64,000 bases of DNA from Paracoccus onchidii (GTDB lineage: Bacteria > Pseudomonadota > Alphaproteobacteria > Rhodobacterales > Rhodobacteraceae), in contig NZ_JAQBIE010000020.1 in assembly GCF_028294535.1 (NCBI RefSeq), positions 1 to 64,000 of the forward strand, given 5' to 3'. Every line of letters starts with the position of its first letter. Positions within the stretch are counted from its first letter, which is position 1. The notes beneath the pieces are model-generated. The model ran no database searches. It saw nothing but the letters and a program-made list of their open reading frames with translations, and was not told the DNA's origin. Shown here piece after piece: positions 1 through 8,399 of this stretch. The position numbers were made by a program, and so were the translations under genes.

Positions 1-54
1 GTAAGGTTCAAGACGCGCCATCTGGGCATCGCTCAACCAGAAAAGATCAGACAT
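1..54 (-). CDS. IS5-family transposase, N-terminal 18 residues only
   Basis: Reading leftward from the ATG at 54-52 gives MSDLFWLSDAQMARLEPY. This is the recognisable start of IS5-family DDE transposases (DUF4096-type N-terminus) widespread in Rhodobacterales. The gene is cut by the window edge, so neither the DDE triad nor its integrity can be judged. In these elements the full protein often comes from two overlapping frames. It would catalyse cut-and-paste movement of the element. Confidence 0.8.
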   Translation of the reverse strand, partial: MSDLFWLSDAQMARLEPY

Positions 55-116
55 GGTCACCGCTCTCTTTTTTGCGGTGAATCACGAACCCCCAAACAAA
101 TCAATGGGTCCTGAGC
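1..116 (-). mobile_element. End of an IS5-family insertion sequence (rest lies outside the window)
   Basis: The leftmost 54 bases encode, on the minus strand, the start of a transposase, and about 62 bases of noncoding DNA follow before the sequence changes character. The outer edge is placed near 116 because the bases at 117-120 read CTAA, which fits the YTAR target favoured by IS5-type elements. The run GGCTCAGGACCCATTGA (minus strand, about 100-116) would then be the terminal inverted repeat. The partner end and duplicated target lie outside the window, so the exact boundary is inferred. Confidence 0.65.
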
Positions 117-119
117 CTA

Positions 120-236
120 ACCCGCGATGGCCGCCCGCTGGCCCCCAGACCGACCGACGCCGACTGGCGCATCCTGTTGGACGGCACCGACGACGAACTT
201 GCAGACTGGCAGGCTGGCCGCGATCTGCTGCAATGA
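120..236 (+). pseudogene. 3' remnant of a coding region, probably truncated by the IS
   Basis: The frame from about 120 to a TGA at 234-236 reads PLAPRPTDADWRILLDG and ends in DWQAGRDLLQ. It has good GC-ending codon choice and no start codon before it meets the IS edge. It looks like the last ~37 residues of a gene whose 5' part was separated by the insertion. The family is not recognised. The minus strand of the same DNA is also open, so the choice of strand is an inference from codon usage. Confidence 0.4.
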
Positions 237-566
237 CCCGCTGACGAACAGCACGTCCTGTGCCTGATCGTGGCCGAAATAGAGCGCCGCCCCCGGACGT
301 TCCCGCTTTTGCCGACCGCCGCCGCGCGCTGCGCCCCCTCCGACCCTCTAGCTTGATCATACAACCAAACAGGACGGGGCGGATTCTTCGCCTGCGCAGG
401 CAGGTCTGTATCCGCAGGGCGATCATCCACCCCTAGCGTGACCATAGCTGATGGCCGCCCGCGACGCCTATACGCGGAATCGGTTGCCATATGGTTGCCA
501 CGGCCAGAACCGCACCGCGACCCGCTGACTTTCTGGCGACTAGTCGCCTGTATTTATTGAATAAAG
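237..566. other. Gene-free stretch of decayed or noncoding DNA
   Basis: No convincing gene is present. Several short frames are open on both strands but none has a ribosome-binding site, a recognisable family or consistent codon use. Some fragments (for example 250-350) read like worn coding sequence. This fits DNA decaying next to an inserted element. An AT-rich stretch at 548-566 lies directly downstream of the tRNA-Lys gene on the minus strand. Confidence 0.5.
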
Positions 567-642
567 TGGTGAGCCCGACAGGATTCGAACCTGTGACCCA
601 CTGATTAAAAGTCAGTTGCTCTACCAACTGAGCTACGGGCCC
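567..642 (-). tRNA. tRNA-Lys (anticodon UUU)
   Basis: Read on the minus strand from 642, the 76-nt gene has a seven-pair acceptor stem (GGGCCCG with CGGGCTC, one G-U), a D arm containing AGCTCAGTTGGTAGAGC, an anticodon stem ACTGA/TCAGT around the loop CTTTTAA (anticodon TTT), a T arm with GGTTCGAATCC, and an encoded CCA end. It decodes AAA/AAG lysine codons. A sigma-70-like promoter lies directly upstream at 653-681. Confidence 0.97.
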
Positions 643-652
643 AACACGGCGC

Positions 653-681
653 TTACTAGGGGGGCTGTGCGGGGGCGTCAA
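653..681 (-). promoter_or_regulatory. Sigma-70-type promoter of tRNA-Lys
   Basis: On the minus strand TTGACG (681-676) and TAGTAA (658-653) are separated by exactly 17 bases. The -10 element ends 11 bases before the tRNA 5' end. Spacing and -35 match are near-consensus. Assignment is by inspection only. Confidence 0.7.
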
Positions 682-726
682 GCGGAAAAAACATCACTAC
701 TGGCGAAAATCTTTCAGGATATCTAT

Positions 727-1566
727 ATGCGTCCCATGATGGATAAATTCTCCGACGGCCTGCGATTCATGAAGATGCATGGCCTGGGCAATGACTTTGT
801 GGTTCTGGATCTGCGCGACGGTGGGCTGCCGCCGGATGCGCGGGTGATTGCGCGTATTGCGGACCGTCATCGCGGGGTCGGGTTCGATCAGCTGGCCACG
901 GTGGCGTGGGATGATCAGGCCGATGTCCGGCTGGTATTCTGGAATGCTGATGGTTCCCTCAGTTCGGCCTGCGGGAATGCGACGCGCTGTATCGCCCGCT
1001 ATGTCATGGACGAAACCGGGCGTGATCGGCTGAGCCTGCGCACGGATCACGGGGTGCTGTATGCCGAAGATGCCGGAAACGGCGTGACGCGTGTGAATAT
1101 GGGCCATCCAGTTCTGGACTGGCGACGGATACCACTGGCGCAGGACGTGGATATCGACCATTTGCCGATTGACGGCGACCCGACCGCGACAGGCATGGGA
1201 AACCCGCATCTGACCTTTTTCGTGGATGACGCCGATGCCGTTGCCCTGGACAGTTTCGGTCCTCTGCATGAGCATCACCCGCTATATCCCGAAAGAACCA
1301 ATGTCGAAATCGTGCAGGTGCTGGCGCCGGATGAGATCCGTTTGCGCATCTGGGAACGGGGCACCGGTCCGACGCTGGCATCGGGGTCGTGTTCCTGCGC
1401 GGCTGCGGTCGCGGCGGCGCGGCGCGGTCTGACGGGGCGCCGCGTCAAGGTCAATGTGCCCGGGGGTGTCCTGATGATTGATTGGCGCGATGATGGCGTC
1501 TGGATGGAAGGGCCGACGGTATATGTCTTTGACGGCGTTTTGACGCCTTTGTGGTTGGCATCATGA
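727..1566 (+). CDS. dapF: Diaminopimelate epimerase
   Basis: Cytoplasmic enzyme that converts LL- to meso-diaminopimelate, the precursor of lysine and of peptidoglycan cross-links. The start at 727 gives 279 residues, the family's usual length, and follows a CAGGA ribosome-binding site; a longer in-frame extension to 616 crosses the tRNA and is not credible. KMHGLGNDF is at 16-24 and the first catalytic cysteine (Cys82) lies in ACGNATRC. The second active-site motif reads GTGPTLASGSCSC where most DapFs have GxTxACGTGAC. In a gap-free alignment the second catalytic Cys is therefore Ser219, with cysteines at 222 and 224. The stop overlaps the mtaB start (ATGA), so the two are probably translationally coupled. 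Confidence 0.95.
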   Translation: MRPMMDKFSDGLRFMKMHGLGNDFVVLDLRDGGLPPDARVIARIADRHRGVGFDQLATVAWDDQADVRLVFWNADGSLSSACGNATRCIARYVMDETGRDRLSLRTDHGVLYAEDAGNGVTRVNMGHPVLDWRRIPLAQDVDIDHLPIDGDPTATGMGNPHLTFFVDDADAVALDSFGPLHEHHPLYPERTNVEIVQVLAPDEIRLRIWERGTGPTLASGSCSCAAAVAAARRGLTGRRVKVNVPGGVLMIDWRDDGVWMEGPTVYVFDGVLTPLWLAS

Positions 1567-2816
1567 GCGCGCCGGTCTTTTCGACACTTGGTTGTCGCCT
1601 GAACGCTTATGAAACCGAAGCGATGCGCGAAATGGCCGAGGAAGCAGGGCTTTCCGGCGCCGTGGTGGTCAATACCTGTGCTGTCACCGCCGAGGCGGTG
1701 CGCAAGGCGCGCCAGGAAATCCGTCGGCTGGCGCGGGAAAATCCGGACGCGCCGGTGATCGTCACGGGATGCGCTGCCCAGACCGAGCCGGAAACATTCG
1801 CCGCCATGCCCGAAGTCAGCAAAGTGATCGGAAATCACGAAAAGATGCTGCCGGAAACATGGCAGACGCTGAAGGCCCCCGACCTGATCGGAGATACCGA
1901 AAAGGTGCGGGTTGATGACATCATGTCGGTCAAGGAAACAGCTGGCCATCTGATCGACGGTTTCGGCCGCCACCGCGCCTATGTTCAGGTCCAGAACGGC
2001 TGCGACCATCGCTGCACCTTCTGCATCATCCCCTATGGCCGCGGCAATTCCCGCAGCGTTCCGGCCGGCGTCGTGGTTGAACAGATCAAGCGCCTTGTCG
2101 GGCGTGGCTTCAACGAGGTCGTGCTGACCGGTGTCGATCTGACCTCTTGGGGCGCTGATCTGCCGGGTGCGCCGCGTCTGGGCGATCTGGTCATGCGGAT
2201 CCTGCGGCTTGTTCCCGATCTGCCGCGTTTGCGCATCAGCAGTATCGATTCGATCGAGGCGGATGAAAACTTGATGCTGGCCATCGGATCCGAGTCCCGT
2301 CTGATGCCGCATTTGCATCTGTCGCTGCAGGCCGGCGATGACATGGTGCTCAAGCGGATGAAACGACGGCATCTGCGCGACGATGCAATCAGGTTCTGTG
2401 AAGATGCGCGTAAGCTGCGCCCGGATCTGGTGTTCGGCGCGGATATCATCGCAGGCTTTCCGACCGAAACCGAAGAGATGTTTGAAAACAGCCTTAGGTT
2501 GGTCGATGACTGCGGGCTGACTTTCCTGCACGTCTTTCCCTATTCGGCCCGCAAGGGGACACCTGCGGCCCGTATGCCTGCCGTGAACGGGCAGGTCATC
2601 CGCGAACGTGCAGGGCGTTTGCGCCAGGTCGGCGACATGGCGTTGCAACGTCACCTGACGGCGCAGGTCGGGCAGGTGCATCGCGTGCTGACCGAAGGGC
2701 CGCGCATGGGGCGCACCGAACAATTCTCCGAGGTGACGTTTTCGGTTGATCAACCCGAGGGAACCTTGATGGATGTCGCCATTCAGGGGCATGACGGATT
2801 GCGTCTGACCGCCTGA
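1563..2816 (+). CDS. mtaB: tRNA t6A37 C2-methylthiotransferase (MtaB-type radical SAM enzyme)
   Basis: Adds a methylthio group to N6-threonylcarbamoyladenosine 37 of tRNAs, making ms2t6A. The 417-residue protein has the UPF0004 domain with cluster-binding Cys11 (STLGCRLN), Cys39 (NTCAVT) and Cys70 (TGCAAQ). The radical-SAM motif CDHRCTFC follows at 147-154 (Cys147, 151, 154), and a C-terminal region is placed where TRAM normally lies. STLGCRLN and the length favour MtaB over MiaB or RimO. The ATG at 1563 overlaps the dapF stop by four bases, which fixes the start. Confidence 0.93.
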   Translation: MSAPVFSTLGCRLNAYETEAMREMAEEAGLSGAVVVNTCAVTAEAVRKARQEIRRLARENPDAPVIVTGCAAQTEPETFAAMPEVSKVIGNHEKMLPETWQTLKAPDLIGDTEKVRVDDIMSVKETAGHLIDGFGRHRAYVQVQNGCDHRCTFCIIPYGRGNSRSVPAGVVVEQIKRLVGRGFNEVVLTGVDLTSWGADLPGAPRLGDLVMRILRLVPDLPRLRISSIDSIEADENLMLAIGSESRLMPHLHLSLQAGDDMVLKRMKRRHLRDDAIRFCEDARKLRPDLVFGADIIAGFPTETEEMFENSLRLVDDCGLTFLHVFPYSARKGTPAARMPAVNGQVIRERAGRLRQVGDMALQRHLTAQVGQVHRVLTEGPRMGRTEQFSEVTFSVDQPEGTLMDVAIQGHDGLRLTA

Positions 2817-2884
2817 GCAAGCGAGCAAGGTTGCGGCCGCCGCGATCACCTTCTAGCCTGACCGGCAGGATCGTGTTGGGGGGC

Positions 2885-3808
2885 ATGATGGCCACAGCCT
2901 TGTATTCGCATGCGGCGGCGGCGCAGCACCAAACGCCCATGGGACACCCCGAGCAGGTGTCGCGCTTTCATCACGTGATGGCTGCGCTGCAGGACGCACG
3001 CTTGATTCATCGCGAAGCGCCGGTTGCCGCGATCGACGATGTGTTGCGATGTCATCCTCGGTCATACTTGGATCGTTTGCAGAACCTTTCGCCGCAAGCG
3101 GGGGTGGCCGCGCTGGATGCGGATACGCATATGTCGCCGCGCAGCCTCGATGCCGCATTGCGTGCTGTTGGCGCGGCCTGCCACGCGGTGGATGCGGTTC
3201 TGGCAGGCGAAATCGACAATGCGTTTGTTGCCATGCGACCACCGGGACATCACGCCGAACGCGAAACCGCGATGGGGTTCTGTTTGCTTGGCACGGTTGC
3301 GATTGCCGCGATGCGGGCGATTGAACATCATGGATTGCAGAATGTCGCCGTTCTGGATTTCGATGTGCATCACGGGAACGGAACGCAGGACCTTTTGTGG
3401 CATGAACCGCACGTGTTCTTTGCATCGACCCATCAGATGCCGCTATTTCCCGGCAGCGGTGCCGCGTCGGAAACCGGATCATATGGTCAGGTCATGAACA
3501 TACCTCTGGCACCGGGTTCTGACGGGCAGCTTGCCCAAAGGGCATGGGATGCGATTCTGCGCCGATGCCGGGACACCGCACCGCAACTGGTTCTTGTTTC
3601 CGCCGGGTTCGATGCCCATGCTGCCGATCCGCTTGCCCAGCTTGAATGGCATGAGGAGGATTTCGCGTTGCTGACGCGGGCAATTTGCGACATGGCGGCA
3701 GAATGTGGTGCCCCGGTGGTATCCTCTTTGGAAGGTGGCTATGATCTGCCCGCTTTGGGGCGGTCGGTCCGCGCCCATGTAGATGTCCTGATGGAGGCCG
3801 GAAAGTGA
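2885..3808 (+). CDS. Histone deacetylase family protein / acetylpolyamine amidohydrolase-like
   Basis: Zinc-dependent deacetylase fold; bacterial members act on acetylated polyamines or other acetyl-amides, and the substrate here cannot be told. About 307 residues. PPGHHAE near residue 120, DFDVHHGNGTQ near 158 and SAGFDAHAADPL near 240 supply the expected His pair and zinc-binding Asp/His/Asp residues, and EGGYD lies near the C-terminus. The start at 2885 (or 2888) follows a run of G; a TTG at 2831 would add an unlikely leader. It overlaps xseB by GTGA, so it belongs to the isoprenoid string downstream, although no biochemical link to isoprenoids is known. Confidence 0.88.
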   Translation: MMATALYSHAAAAQHQTPMGHPEQVSRFHHVMAALQDARLIHREAPVAAIDDVLRCHPRSYLDRLQNLSPQAGVAALDADTHMSPRSLDAALRAVGAACHAVDAVLAGEIDNAFVAMRPPGHHAERETAMGFCLLGTVAIAAMRAIEHHGLQNVAVLDFDVHHGNGTQDLLWHEPHVFFASTHQMPLFPGSGAASETGSYGQVMNIPLAPGSDGQLAQRAWDAILRRCRDTAPQLVLVSAGFDAHAADPLAQLEWHEEDFALLTRAICDMAAECGAPVVSSLEGGYDLPALGRSVRAHVDVLMEAGK

Positions 3809-4041
3809 GCGAAATCGAAAAACTGTCCTTCGAGGAAGCGATGCGTGAATTGGAAGCGACAGTTGGCAAGCTGGAAACCGGTGAGGCCACCCTGGAGGAA
3901 TCCATCGCGCTGTATGAACGTGGCGCAGCCCTGCGCGCGCATTGCGAAAAGCGCCTGCGCGAGGCGGAAGAGCGGGTCGAAAAGATCACCCTGTCCGCAA
4001 ATGGCCAGCCCGAAGCGGTGAAGCCGGCCGAGGGGCTGTGA
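3805..4041 (+). CDS. xseB: Exodeoxyribonuclease VII small subunit
   Basis: Small helical subunit (78 residues) of ExoVII, which degrades single-stranded DNA together with XseA. LSFEEAMRELE near the start and the ALYERGAALRAHCEKRL segment are typical. It begins at a GTG overlapping the upstream stop (GTGA) and shares its last base with the ispA start. xseB beside ispA and dxs is a common bacterial arrangement. xseA is not in the window. Confidence 0.95.
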   Translation: MSEIEKLSFEEAMRELEATVGKLETGEATLEESIALYERGAALRAHCEKRLREAEERVEKITLSANGQPEAVKPAEGL

Positions 4042-4904
4042 TGCAGGCACGTTTGGACGACGTGAAGGCGCAGGTTCAGGCTGCGCTGGATGCTGCGATG
4101 GCGGCGCTGCCCGATAGCGAATTGCGGGATGCGATGGTTTATTCCACCGTGGGGGGCAAGCGCGTGCGGGCGTTTCTGGTAATGGAATCATGCCGCCTGC
4201 ACGGAATTCAGGGTGAGGCGGCGGCCCCGGTTGCGGCAGCGGTCGAAGCCTTGCATGCCTATAGTCTTGTGCATGACGATCTGCCCGCGATGGATGATGA
4301 CGATCTGCGTCGCGGGATGCCGACCTGTCATGTGCAATGGTCCGAAGCGACGGCGATTCTTGCCGGCGATGCCTTGCAAACGCTTGCGTTTCAACTGCTT
4401 GGAAGTGACGCCATCGGCGATGCCGAGGCGCGACTGCGCTTGATACGTGCTTTCTCCGAGGCTGTTGGGGCACAAGGCATGGTCTGGGGGCAGGCGCAGG
4501 ATATTGCCGCCGAAACCGCCGACCAACCCCTGAACATTTCCGAGGTCAAACAGCTTCAGCGCGCCAAAACCGGTGCCCTGATCCGGTTTTCGGCCATAGC
4601 CGGTGCATTGATTGCCAACGAAGATCACAAACCGCTGGACCGTTATGCCAAGGCGCTTGGACTGGCCTTCCAGATTGCCGATGACATTCTGGACGTGACT
4701 GGTGACGAGGATTTGACCGGCAAGCGTGTCGGCAAGGATGATGCGGCGGGAAAGGCGACTTTCGTTTCCCTTCTGGGACTTGAGGGTGCCAAGACCGAGG
4801 CGCGGCGCTATGTTTCCAAGGCGACCGATGCCTTGGCTCAGTATGGTGATGCCGCGGAAAACTTGCGTGATCTGGCGCGGTTCGTTATCGAACGCGACAC
4901 TTGA
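4041..4904 (+). CDS. ispA: Polyprenyl synthetase, farnesyl/geranyl diphosphate synthase
   Basis: Condenses isopentenyl diphosphate with allylic diphosphates, giving mainly farnesyl diphosphate for quinones, undecaprenyl phosphate and carotenoids. 287 residues. The first aspartate-rich motif (DDLPAMDDDDLRRG) begins at about 79 and the second (DDILD) at 214. The ATG at 4041 shares a base with the xseB stop; an upstream in-frame extension to 3942 overlaps xseB and is rejected. The chain length of the product is inferred from family and context. Confidence 0.94.
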   Translation: MQARLDDVKAQVQAALDAAMAALPDSELRDAMVYSTVGGKRVRAFLVMESCRLHGIQGEAAAPVAAAVEALHAYSLVHDDLPAMDDDDLRRGMPTCHVQWSEATAILAGDALQTLAFQLLGSDAIGDAEARLRLIRAFSEAVGAQGMVWGQAQDIAAETADQPLNISEVKQLQRAKTGALIRFSAIAGALIANEDHKPLDRYAKALGLAFQIADDILDVTGDEDLTGKRVGKDDAAGKATFVSLLGLEGAKTEARRYVSKATDALAQYGDAAENLRDLARFVIERDT

Positions 4905-4928
4905 ATGCCGCGCGCCGGAGGGCCAGCA

Positions 4929-6845
4929 ATGACAGACCGTCCCAAGACACCGCTACTTGACAGGGTCAACCTGCCTTCGGACCTGAAATCGCTTGATGAT
5001 GGCCAGCTTCGGCAGTTGGCCGATGAACTGCGCGCGGAAACCGTCAGTGCGGTCAGTGTCACCGGGGGGCATCTGGGGGCCGGGCTGGGTGTGGTCGAAC
5101 TGACCGTGGCCTTGCACGCGGTTTTTGATACGCCGCGCGACAAGATCATCTGGGATGTCGGTCATCAATGCTATCCGCACAAGATCCTGACCGGGCGTCG
5201 CGATCGCATCCGCACCTTGCGGATGGGGGGCGGGCTGGCTGGCTTTACCAAACGCGCGGAAAGCCCCTTTGACCCCTTTGGCGCAGGCCATTCCAGCACC
5301 TCGATTTCGGCGGCGCTGGGTTTTGCCGTGGCGCGGGACCTGGGTGGTGATCCCGGTGATGCAATTGCGGTGATCGGTGATGGCGCGATGAGCGCGGGCA
5401 TGGCCTATGAGGCATTGAACAATGCCGGCCATCTGGGCGAGCGGCTATTCGTGATCCTGAATGACAATGAAATGTCGATCGCGCCACCGGTCGGGGCGAT
5501 GTCATCCTATTTGACCAGGCTGTATACCGGGGGGCCGTTTCAGGAACTGAAGGCCGTGGCCAAGGGCGCCGTTGGCATGTTGCCCGATGCGGTCCAGGAA
5601 GGCGCGCGTCGCGCCAAGGAAATGCTCAAGGGAATTGCGGTTGGCGGGACCTTGTTCGAAGAGCTTGGATTTTCCTATATCGGCCCTGTCGATGGTCACG
5701 ATCTTGAACAGCTTCTGCCTTTGCTGCGCACGGTCAAGTCACGTGCGACAGGCCCGATCCTGATCCACGCGGTGACGCGCAAGGGCAAAGGATACGCCCC
5801 TGCGGAAAACGCTGCGGATCGCGGTCACGCGACGGCGAAATTCGACGTGGGAACCGGGGTGCAGGCCAAGGCCAAGTCAAATGCGCCCAGCTATACCTCG
5901 GTCTTCGCGCGCGAGCTGATCACTCAGGCGACGAAAGATGATCGCATCGTGGGGATTACGGCTGCGATGCCAGACGGTACCGGCTTGAAAAAATTCGCAG
6001 ATCGCTTTCCGCGGCGCAATTTCGATGTGGGCATTGCCGAACAGCATGCCGTGACGTTTGCCGCCGGGTTGGCGGCGGGCGGGTTGAAACCGTTCTGCGC
6101 GATATATTCCACGTTCCTGCAGCGTGGATATGACCAGATCGTGCATGATGTCGCGGTGCAGGGTCTGCCCGTGCGCTTTGCCATCGACCGTGCGGGGCTG
6201 GTCGGACAGGATGGTCCGACGCATGCGGGGGCATTCGATATAGCATTTCTTGCGAATCTGCCCGGTTTCGTCGTCATGGCGGCCGCCGATGAGGCCGAAC
6301 TGTCGCATATGGTTGCGACGGCTGCGGCCTATGATGATGGGCCGATCGCGTTCCGGTTCCCCCGCGGCGAGGGAACTGGTGTCGATCTGCCCGAATGCGG
6401 CGAGGTTCTGCCGATTGGGCGGGGGCGGATCGTACAGCGCGGAAACGGCGTGGCCCTGTTGTGCCTGGGCACCCGTCTGGCCGGGGCGATCGAAGCGCGA
6501 GAGGCGCTTGAGGCGCGTGGCATTCGTCCGACCATTGCCGACGCGCGATTTGCCAAACCTCTGGACCGGGAACTCATCCTTGAGCTGGCGCAAGACCATG
6601 ACGTCCTGATCACCGTCGAAGAAGGGGCGATTGGTGGATTTGGCAGCCATGTCGCACATCTGCTTGCCGAGGAGGGCGTCTTTGATCGCGGGCTGAAATT
6701 CCGCTCGATGGTGTTGCCGGATCGCTTTGTCGATCACGATGCGCCCTTTGCGATGTATGACGATTCGGCGTTGAATGCCCGCCATATCGAAGCAAAGGTG
6801 CTGGACGTTCTTGGGGTTGAAGCCATCGCCGACCGCCGGGCCTGA
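4929..6845 (+). CDS. dxs: 1-deoxy-D-xylulose-5-phosphate synthase
   Basis: Thiamine-diphosphate enzyme that joins pyruvate and glyceraldehyde 3-phosphate in the first step of the MEP pathway. 638 residues, the usual size. The TPP-binding [16 protein letters not shown] is near 150, the catalytic-domain [14 protein letters not shown] near 370, and a transketolase C-terminal domain follows. The ATG at 4929 is chosen over 4905 because it aligns with the family start. It lies 24 bases after ispA in the same operon and ends 16 bases before the convergent fliP stop, with no obvious terminator between them. Confidence 0.96.
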   Translation: MTDRPKTPLLDRVNLPSDLKSLDDGQLRQLADELRAETVSAVSVTGGHLGAGLGVVELTVALHAVFDTPRDKIIWDVGHQCYPHKILTGRRDRIRTLRMGGGLAGFTKRAESPFDPFGAGHSSTSISAALGFAVARDLGGDPGDAIAVIGDGAMSAGMAYEALNNAGHLGERLFVILNDNEMSIAPPVGAMSSYLTRLYTGGPFQELKAVAKGAVGMLPDAVQEGARRAKEMLKGIAVGGTLFEELGFSYIGPVDGHDLEQLLPLLRTVKSRATGPILIHAVTRKGKGYAPAENAADRGHATAKFDVGTGVQAKAKSNAPSYTSVFARELITQATKDDRIVGITAAMPDGTGLKKFADRFPRRNFDVGIAEQHAVTFAAGLAAGGLKPFCAIYSTFLQRGYDQIVHDVAVQGLPVRFAIDRAGLVGQDGPTHAGAFDIAFLANLPGFVVMAAADEAELSHMVATAAAYDDGPIAFRFPRGEGTGVDLPECGEVLPIGRGRIVQRGNGVALLCLGTRLAGAIEAREALEARGIRPTIADARFAKPLDRELILELAQDHDVLITVEEGAIGGFGSHVAHLLAEEGVFDRGLKFRSMVLPDRFVDHDAPFAMYDDSALNARHIEAKVLDVLGVEAIADRRA

Positions 6846-6861
6846 CACGGGCGCGATATGA

Positions 6862-7581
6862 CTATTGGTAGCTGCGTATCAGGGCCCCGGCAATCATGGT
6901 CCAGCCATCGACGACAACAAAGAATGCCAGCTTGAATGGCAAGGACACCACCACCGGTGGTACCATCATCATGCCCATGGACATCAGCACCGCTGAAACC
7001 ACCAGATCTATGATCAGAAAAGGCAAGGCGATCAGGAAGCCGATTTCGAAAGCGCGCTGAATTTCGGACAGCATGAATGCCGGGACCAACACCGACAGGC
7101 GATCAGGGGGGGCAGATGATGCCGGTGCCAGTTCCGCAAGCCCGGCAAGCGTGTCCGGGTTGGTGCGTGCCTGCATGAACTTGGCGAAAGGCTCGATGCC
7201 AAGGCGGAATGCGTCCGAAATGCCGATCGTGCCATTTTGCAGCGGCGATCCCGCGACCTGCCATGCTTCGCGCAAGACCGGGTCCATGATGAACCAAGTC
7301 AGGAACATCGCCAGGCTGACGATCAGCATATTGGGCGGTGATTGCTGCAATCCGATAGCTTGCCGCAGAATCGACAGAACCGTCACGATAAACGGAAAAC
7401 AGGTCACCATGATCGCGATGCCCGGCGCCAGTGACAGCGCCGTAAGGCCAAGCGCCAGCAAGACCGCGTTTTGACCCAGGCCGCCCGCCGCCTGCTCCAG
7501 CGGGCCGATATCCTGCGCAATGGCGATGTCGGGCAAGACAAGCGCGATCAGCAGAAGGACGAGCCTGGAGGCCGGTTTCAC
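6862..7581 (-). CDS. fliP: Flagellar type III export protein FliP
   Basis: Integral membrane component of the flagellar export gate (FliPQR core). 239 residues with a signal peptide (residues 1-22) followed by membrane segments. The family hallmarks LRQAIGLQQSPPNMLIVSLA and a long hydrophobic C-terminal hairpin are present. It starts at a GTG overlapping the fliN stop (GTGA), so it is coupled to fliN. It is the last gene of the leftward flagellar operon. fliQ is not adjacent and not in the window. Confidence 0.94.
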   Translation of the reverse strand: MKPASRLVLLLIALVLPDIAIAQDIGPLEQAAGGLGQNAVLLALGLTALSLAPGIAIMVTCFPFIVTVLSILRQAIGLQQSPPNMLIVSLAMFLTWFIMDPVLREAWQVAGSPLQNGTIGISDAFRLGIEPFAKFMQARTNPDTLAGLAELAPASSAPPDRLSVLVPAFMLSEIQRAFEIGFLIALPFLIIDLVVSAVLMSMGMMMVPPVVVSLPFKLAFFVVVDGWTMIAGALIRSYQ

Positions 7582-7835
7582 ACGACCTCCGTCGGGCCGA
7601 TGATGCGGACGCAGAGCCTGTCTTCGGATGAGCCATCGCCGCTCAGCTCTCCGCGCGCGATGACCTTGTCCCCGACGCAGATTTCAACGCCGTCATCGAT
7701 GGTCTGATCCAGAACCAGCACATCATCTTCGCACAGCTCCGACAGCTGCGCGACCGTTCTGCGTGTCCGGCCAAGCCGGATCGTGACCTCGACTTCGATA
7801 TTATCGGTGTCGATCAGGTGTTTAAGTCCGTCCAT
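7578..7835 (-). CDS. fliN: Flagellar motor switch protein FliN (short form)
   Basis: C-ring protein that, with FliM and FliG, sets rotation direction and helps dock export cargo. At 85 residues it is essentially one SpoA (surface presentation of antigens) domain: VEVTIRLGRTRRTVAQLSEL is the typical opening and VGDKVIARGEL the typical core. The start is the ATG at 7835, three bases after the fliH stop. No FliM gene is present in the window. Confidence 0.88.
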   Translation of the reverse strand: MDGLKHLIDTDNIEVEVTIRLGRTRRTVAQLSELCEDDVLVLDQTIDDGVEICVGDKVIARGELSGDGSSEDRLCVRIIGPTEVV

Positions 7836-7838
7836 AGC

Positions 7839-8399
7839 CTATTCGCCTTTTCCAAGTTCCGAAACAAGTGCGCGAATTTCCTCGGCGATTTGTTCGCCGG
7901 AAATCTCGATGCGGCCACCTTCAAGCGCCAGGTTGATGCGATCCCCTTCGCATTCGGCAAGCTCGATCCCGTCTAACGCGTGTTCCTGGATGCACCGGCG
8001 CACCAGATCCATCTGACGCGGACCGCAGCAGATCGCGGCACGCAGCGGGGACGCGCTGTCTGACAGGCGCTCCAGCTCATGTTTCAGCGCCTCTTCCATG
8101 CGGCGTGAAGATGCCGGAGGTGCAAGATTGTCGATGATCGCGTCCAGAATCGGCGCCAGTGTCGTGACAGCCTCGCAGCGGATCCTGCGGCGATAGGCGT
8201 CGTCGGCTTTCAATGCCTCGGCAAGCCGGGTCAGCCCCGCATCGAGATTTCGCAGCTGCTCATCAACGGCTGTTGCGACGCCCTCAGCCTTGCCGTCGAT
8301 ATATGCCTGATCCAGATCTGCCTGAAGATAACTTGGGACCGGCTTCTGACCTGCCCTGATGCTGGCAAAGGATTCAAGTTGGAAGGAAGCAGGGGTCAA
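7839..8399 (-). CDS. fliH: FliH-like flagellar export regulator
   Basis: Position between fliF and fliN, a length of 186 residues and a long helical middle part identify this as the FliH-type protein. FliH binds the export ATPase FliI and links it to the C-ring. The N-terminus (residues 1-30) is variable, residues 40-140 are helix-rich, and the C-terminal part resembles the V-ATPase E-subunit-like fold of FliH. It begins at a TTG overlapping the fliF stop (TTGA). Sequence similarity alone is weak, so the name leans on context. fliI is not in the window. Confidence 0.7.
   Translation of the reverse strand: MTPASFQLESFASIRAGQKPVPSYLQADLDQAYIDGKAEGVATAVDEQLRNLDAGLTRLAEALKADDAYRRRIRCEAVTTLAPILDAIIDNLAPPASSRRMEEALKHELERLSDSASPLRAAICCGPRQMDLVRRCIQEHALDGIELAECEGDRINLALEGGRIEISGEQIAEEIRALVSELGKGE

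Noticed and set aside
616..726. Upstream extension of dapF
   Set aside because: It would overlap the tRNA-Lys gene and its promoter; ATG 727 has a suitable ribosome-binding site and gives the family length.
1275..2849. 524-codon open frame antisense to dapF-mtaB
   Set aside because: Opposes two well-supported overlapping genes and has shadow-type composition.
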